Below, one piece after another: positions 6,001-8,563 of a DNA stretch of 8,563 nt (the stretch's first letter is position 1; each line of letters starts with the position of its first letter). The notes below the pieces were generated by a model that saw nothing but the letters and a program-made list of their open reading frames with translations, ran no database searches and was not told the origin of the DNA. Position numbers and translations under genes: made by a program. This DNA comes from Acidimicrobiaceae bacterium. GTDB taxonomy: Bacteria > Actinomycetota > Acidimicrobiia > Acidimicrobiales > Ilumatobacteraceae. The stretch lies in assembly GCA_003455715.1 (NCBI GenBank), contig DMQJ01000299.1, positions 521 through 9,083 on the forward strand, given 5' to 3'.

Positions 6001-8344
6001 TCGGTTCGTCGGCCGTCACCATTCCCTGGCCGCACGCCGCGCCGAGCGTGTGGCCCCTGGTGGCATAGCGCAGGTGTCCGACCACAACACCGTTGCGCCG
6101 CAGCACCTCGTGGCCGAACAGTTGCACGCGTGGGTCGAGGGCCTTGGCTCGCACGAGCCGAGTGCGCGGTGGGCCAGCTGCTCGTTGTTGTCGAAGTGCG
6201 TCGAGGCCCACACAGCCGCCAGGCTTGTTCCACGCGACGACGAAGGCCATGCCCACGTCGAGCGGGGTGTCGGTGTTGTCGAGGTCGACGCCGTACTCCA
6301 CGTTGCCCTTCTCGGTACGCAGGCTCTCCATCGCCGCGGCGCCTGCCAGCCGTAGGCCGAGCGGTGCACCTGCGTCCAGCAGCGCATCGAAGACGACGAC
6401 TGCGTCGTCGGCCGCACACAGGAGTTCGTAGCCCAACTCCCCCACGTACGTCACCCGGCTGGCGCGCACGACGACACCCGCTACGTCGATTTCGCGCGAC
6501 CACATGTGCGGCCAGGTCGCCGACTGCAGGTCGGCGGTGGTGAGCATTGACAGCAGGCGGCGAGCCTGCGGCCCCTGCAGGCTGAGCAGCGCCGTGCGTT
6601 CGGTGCTGTCGTCGATAACGACGGCTGCACCGCGTGGCGTGTGCCGGTGCAGCCACGACACCACCCGTGTGTGATGCTCCGGCCCGCAGACGACAAGGAA
6701 CTGCTCGGGGCCGGTACGCGTCACCGTGAGATCCACAACGACGCGGCCGTGGTCGTCGAGCCACATCGTGTACACGACACGGCCGATCGGTACGTCGACG
6801 TCGGAGCACGACACCCGTTGCAGCACACCGAGAGCGTCGGGGCCCGACACCTCGAGCCTGCTCATGATCGACATGTCGAACAGGCCCACTGCCGTACGCA
6901 CGGCGTGGTGCTCCTGCGCTGCCACTGGTTGCCATGGCTGAGCGTCGAAGCCGTCCTCTGCCTCCAACCCGGTGCCCTCGCGGTCGAACCACTCGGCGAA
7001 CTCCCACTCGGCCGCCGGGATGAACCTGGCACCCAGTTGCTCCAGGCGTTCGTGCAGCGGTGAGCGCCTCAGGTTGCGGCCGGTCGTGGGGCGCCGGTAC
7101 GGGAACATCGAGTCGCCGAACAGCATGCCCAACTGCTCCACGACACGGTCGGAGAGGAAGCGGTCGTCGTTGGCCCACGGGCCGAACCGGGCAAGGTCGA
7201 TGCCCGTCACATCCACCTGCGGTCGACCACTGATGATCCAGTGCGCGAGTTGTTCTCCCGCGCCACCCCCCAACAGAATGCCCAAGGAGTTGATGCCGGC
7301 GAGCACCCAGTAGTTGCGGAGGTTCGGTGCTTCACCCAGCAGCATGTGAACGTCGGGCGTGAAGCTCTCGGGGCCGCAGAAGAACGTGTGAATACCAAGG
7401 TCGTGTCCACCCTTGAGACGACCGAGCGCAACGTCGAGGTACGGCAGGATGCGTTCCCAGTCGGGCTCCAGCGACAGGAACGGTCCTTTCGGCGACCGGT
7501 CGTGGTGCCACGCCCGTGCCACCGGCTCGAACAGACCCACCAGCATGCCGCCCACCTCCTCGCGGAAGTACGCGTAGCGCGAGCCGTCCTCGAGCACCGG
7601 CGTGTCCTTGGCGAGGCCGGGGATCTGCTCGGTGATCATGTAGTAGTGCTCTGCCGCCTGCAGCGGCACATCCACTCCGGCGAGCCGCCCGAACGAGCGA
7701 GCCCAGAGGCCAGCGCAGTTCACGACGTGCTCTGCTTCAATGGCGCCACCTTCGGTGACGACACCAGTGACGCAACCGTCGCGGCGCAACACGCCAGACA
7801 CCTCGACACCTTCGACGATTCGCACACCGAGCTGTCGGGCAGCGACGGCCAACGCCATGGCGGCGTCGACAGGGTTCACCCGGCCCTGCTCGGGAAAGAA
7901 GAAGCCCGCCGTCACGTCGTCGGTCGTGGCCATCGGCCAGCGATCGGCCACCTCCTGCGGGCTCACCTCGTGCACCTCGATGCCCTGACGACGTTGGAAC
8001 GCCGCATCGCGTCGGAGGCCCTCGGCGCGCTGGCGCCCAACTGCGGCCTGTAGGTACCCCACCTCTGCGTAGCCGGTGTGCTGGCCAGTTTCGGCGGTCA
8101 GCAGCGTCGCGTACAGCTCGCGCGACCGACGAAACATCTCCAGCATGGTTTCGTCGCCCATCCCGCCCGACACCACCAGTCCCGCAGCATGCCAGGTGGT
8201 ACCCGAGGTGAGCCGGTCGCGTTCCAGCACCGTCACGTCGGTCCAGCCCGCGAGTGCCAGGTGGTACGCGGTGCTCAGGCCGGTGATGCCACCGCCGACC
8301 ACCACCACGTGCGATCGACTCGGAAGGGCTGGCGCGACGTTCAT
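5879..8344 (-). CDS. Second DMGDH/sarcosine dehydrogenase-like FAD and GcvT-domain flavoprotein
   Basis: An 821-residue paralogue of the enzyme at 1099-3675 with the same layout. Approximate domains are DAO (12-370), FAO_M (373-427), GCV_T (430-690) and GCV_T_C (715-812). The FAD motif is VVGGGITGLS (15-24), and SGTTWHAAGLV (47-57) has His52 at the position where DMGDH/SARDH bind FAD covalently. His233 (AEHYY) and Tyr259 (YFRE) align with the amine-site His/Tyr of dimethylglycine oxidase; Asp538 matches the folate-site Asp. FTPDVHMLLGEAP (328-340), YVGELGYE (633-640) and the C-terminal VSLRPFHDP are family hallmarks, so the 3' end is genuine although it overlaps the helicase gene. The predicted role is oxidative demethylation of an N-methyl amine with C1 transfer to tetrahydrofolate. 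The ATG at 8344 starts about ten residues before the FAD strand. AGGGAG abuts this ATG with no spacer, and the upstream gene ends 4 nt away, so coupled re-initiation is likely. The substrate and electron acceptor are unknown. Confidence 0.92.
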   Translation of the reverse strand: MNVAPALPSRSHVVVVGGGITGLSTAYHLALAGWTDVTVLERDRLTSGTTWHAAGLVVSGGMGDETMLEMFRRSRELYATLLTAETGQHTGYAEVGYLQAAVGRQRAEGLRRDAAFQRRQGIEVHEVSPQEVADRWPMATTDDVTAGFFFPEQGRVNPVDAAMALAVAARQLGVRIVEGVEVSGVLRRDGCVTGVVTEGGAIEAEHVVNCAGLWARSFGRLAGVDVPLQAAEHYYMITEQIPGLAKDTPVLEDGSRYAYFREEVGGMLVGLFEPVARAWHHDRSPKGPFLSLEPDWERILPYLDVALGRLKGGHDLGIHTFFCGPESFTPDVHMLLGEAPNLRNYWVLAGINSLGILLGGGAGEQLAHWIISGRPQVDVTGIDLARFGPWANDDRFLSDRVVEQLGMLFGDSMFPYRRPTTGRNLRRSPLHERLEQLGARFIPAAEWEFAEWFDREGTGLEAEDGFDAQPWQPVAAQEHHAVRTAVGLFDMSIMSRLEVSGPDALGVLQRVSCSDVDVPIGRVVYTMWLDDHGRVVVDLTVTRTGPEQFLVVCGPEHHTRVVSWLHRHTPRGAAVVIDDSTERTALLSLQGPQARRLLSMLTTADLQSATWPHMWSREIDVAGVVVRASRVTYVGELGYELLCAADDAVVVFDALLDAGAPLGLRLAGAAAMESLRTEKGNVEYGVDLDNTDTPLDVGMAFVVAWNKPGGCVGLDALRQQRAAGPPRTRLVRAKALDPRVQLFGHEVLRRNGVVVGHLRYATRGHTLGAACGQGMVTADEPISDQWVADATWTLDAGGPQVPTTVSLRPFHDPAGSNYRDR

Positions 8345-8348
8345 CTCC

Positions 8349-8563
8349 CTACAACAGTGCCAGGCCAGCACCGGCCACCGCGACCAGCACCAGGCCGAAC
8401 GCCGCGACCGCGTACCGAACGTCGCGTTGGCGACACCAGTGCACGCCGAGCACCGCCACGCGCAGGGGAATCGCAACCTGCGGCATCTTCAGGCCATGCT
8501 CGGCCATGGTGTCCTTGATCGCCTGGCTCAGCGCGGCCCTGTTCCACTCGGCTGCGGCCAGGC
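8349..8563 (-). CDS. gltX: Glutamyl-tRNA synthetase-like C-terminal end with hydrophobic tail (partial)
   Basis: Only the last 70 codons are in the window; the gene enters from the right edge and ends with TAG at 8351-8349. Residues 5-39 of the visible part include [19 protein letters not shown], then [16 protein letters not shown]. This resembles the C-terminal anticodon-binding domain of glutamyl-tRNA synthetase, especially the KMPQLAMPLR type common in proteobacteria. After RVAVLG the usual short segment with SP/TP and a conserved helix is not recognisable. Instead comes [10 protein letters not shown] and then about 20 almost uninterrupted hydrophobic residues to the stop, which could be a membrane helix. 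Third codon positions remain G/C-rich through the tail, so this frame looks genuinely coding. It lies 4 nt upstream of the second flavoprotein gene, same strand. Alternatives are a frameshifted or decayed gltX, or an unrelated protein. The identity is moderately supported; the tail is unexplained. Confidence 0.5.
   Translation of the reverse strand, partial: LAAAEWNRAALSQAIKDTMAEHGLKMPQVAIPLRVAVLGVHWCRQRDVRYAVAAFGLVLVAVAGAGLALL

Noticed and set aside
8345..8476. Upstream ATG extension of the second flavoprotein
   Set aside because: The 44 extra residues are Cys/Trp/Arg-rich and overlap the better-supported GltX-like frame; the family FAD strand begins shortly after the ATG at 8344.
8341..8547. 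68-codon minus-strand open frame whose TGA overlaps the flavoprotein ATG
   Set aside because: The ATGA overlap is tempting, but third codon positions are not G/C-rich and the sequence is Arg/Gly-rich; the neighbouring frame with GltX-like similarity is preferred.
1..8563. Mobile elements, CRISPR arrays, tRNA or rRNA genes, toxin-antitoxin or defence genes
   Set aside because: I saw no transposase or integrase, no regularly spaced repeats, no RNA gene and no defence-type domain; nearly all of the window is covered by the genes listed.

Overview
The window reads as chromosomal DNA of a high-GC, probably actinobacterial organism. Evidence is the strong G/C third-position bias, the GRGKTGSGKT-type helicase Walker A and a FadR-type GntR regulator; the class, perhaps Acidimicrobiia, is only a guess. 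Six protein genes are clearly supported and a seventh is entered from the right edge. I see no mobile element, CRISPR array, tRNA or rRNA.

Left block, minus strand, 3675 down to 1: three tightly packed genes form an operon. The first encodes an 858-residue flavoprotein (FAD amine-oxidoreductase half plus GcvT-like folate half) that closely resembles dimethylglycine oxidase. Next come the electron transfer flavoprotein beta subunit (5-nt gap) and the start of the alpha subunit (GTGA overlap), which runs off the left edge. The simplest reading is oxidative demethylation of an N-methylated amine such as dimethylglycine or sarcosine, with the C1 unit passed to tetrahydrofolate and the electrons to a dedicated ETF.

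Centre: a 100-bp AT-richer divergent promoter region (3676-3775) separates the operon from a plus-strand GntR/FCD regulator (3776-4438). The regulator probably controls the operon and itself. It lacks a Shine-Dalgarno sequence and one of the expected FCD metal-binding histidines.

Right of centre: a 152-bp leader with inverted repeats (4439-4590) precedes a DEAD-box RNA helicase (4591-6000, plus). Its arginine/glycine/serine-rich tail overlaps, on the opposite strand, the last 122 bp of a second complete FAD/GcvT flavoprotein (8344 down to 5879, minus). That paralogue has no ETF genes beside it in this window and differs around the predicted FAD-linking histidine. Both flavoproteins retain the equivalents of the amine-site His and Tyr and the folate-site Asp of dimethylglycine oxidase.

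Right edge, minus strand: the last 70 codons of a gene whose first half resembles the C-terminal anticodon-binding end of glutamyl-tRNA synthetase but which ends in an unusual hydrophobic segment. It stops 4 nt before the second flavoprotein gene.

The most interesting content is the combination of two multidomain N-demethylase-like flavoproteins, a private ETF and a divergent regulator, together with the long antisense gene overlap and the odd GltX-like tail.
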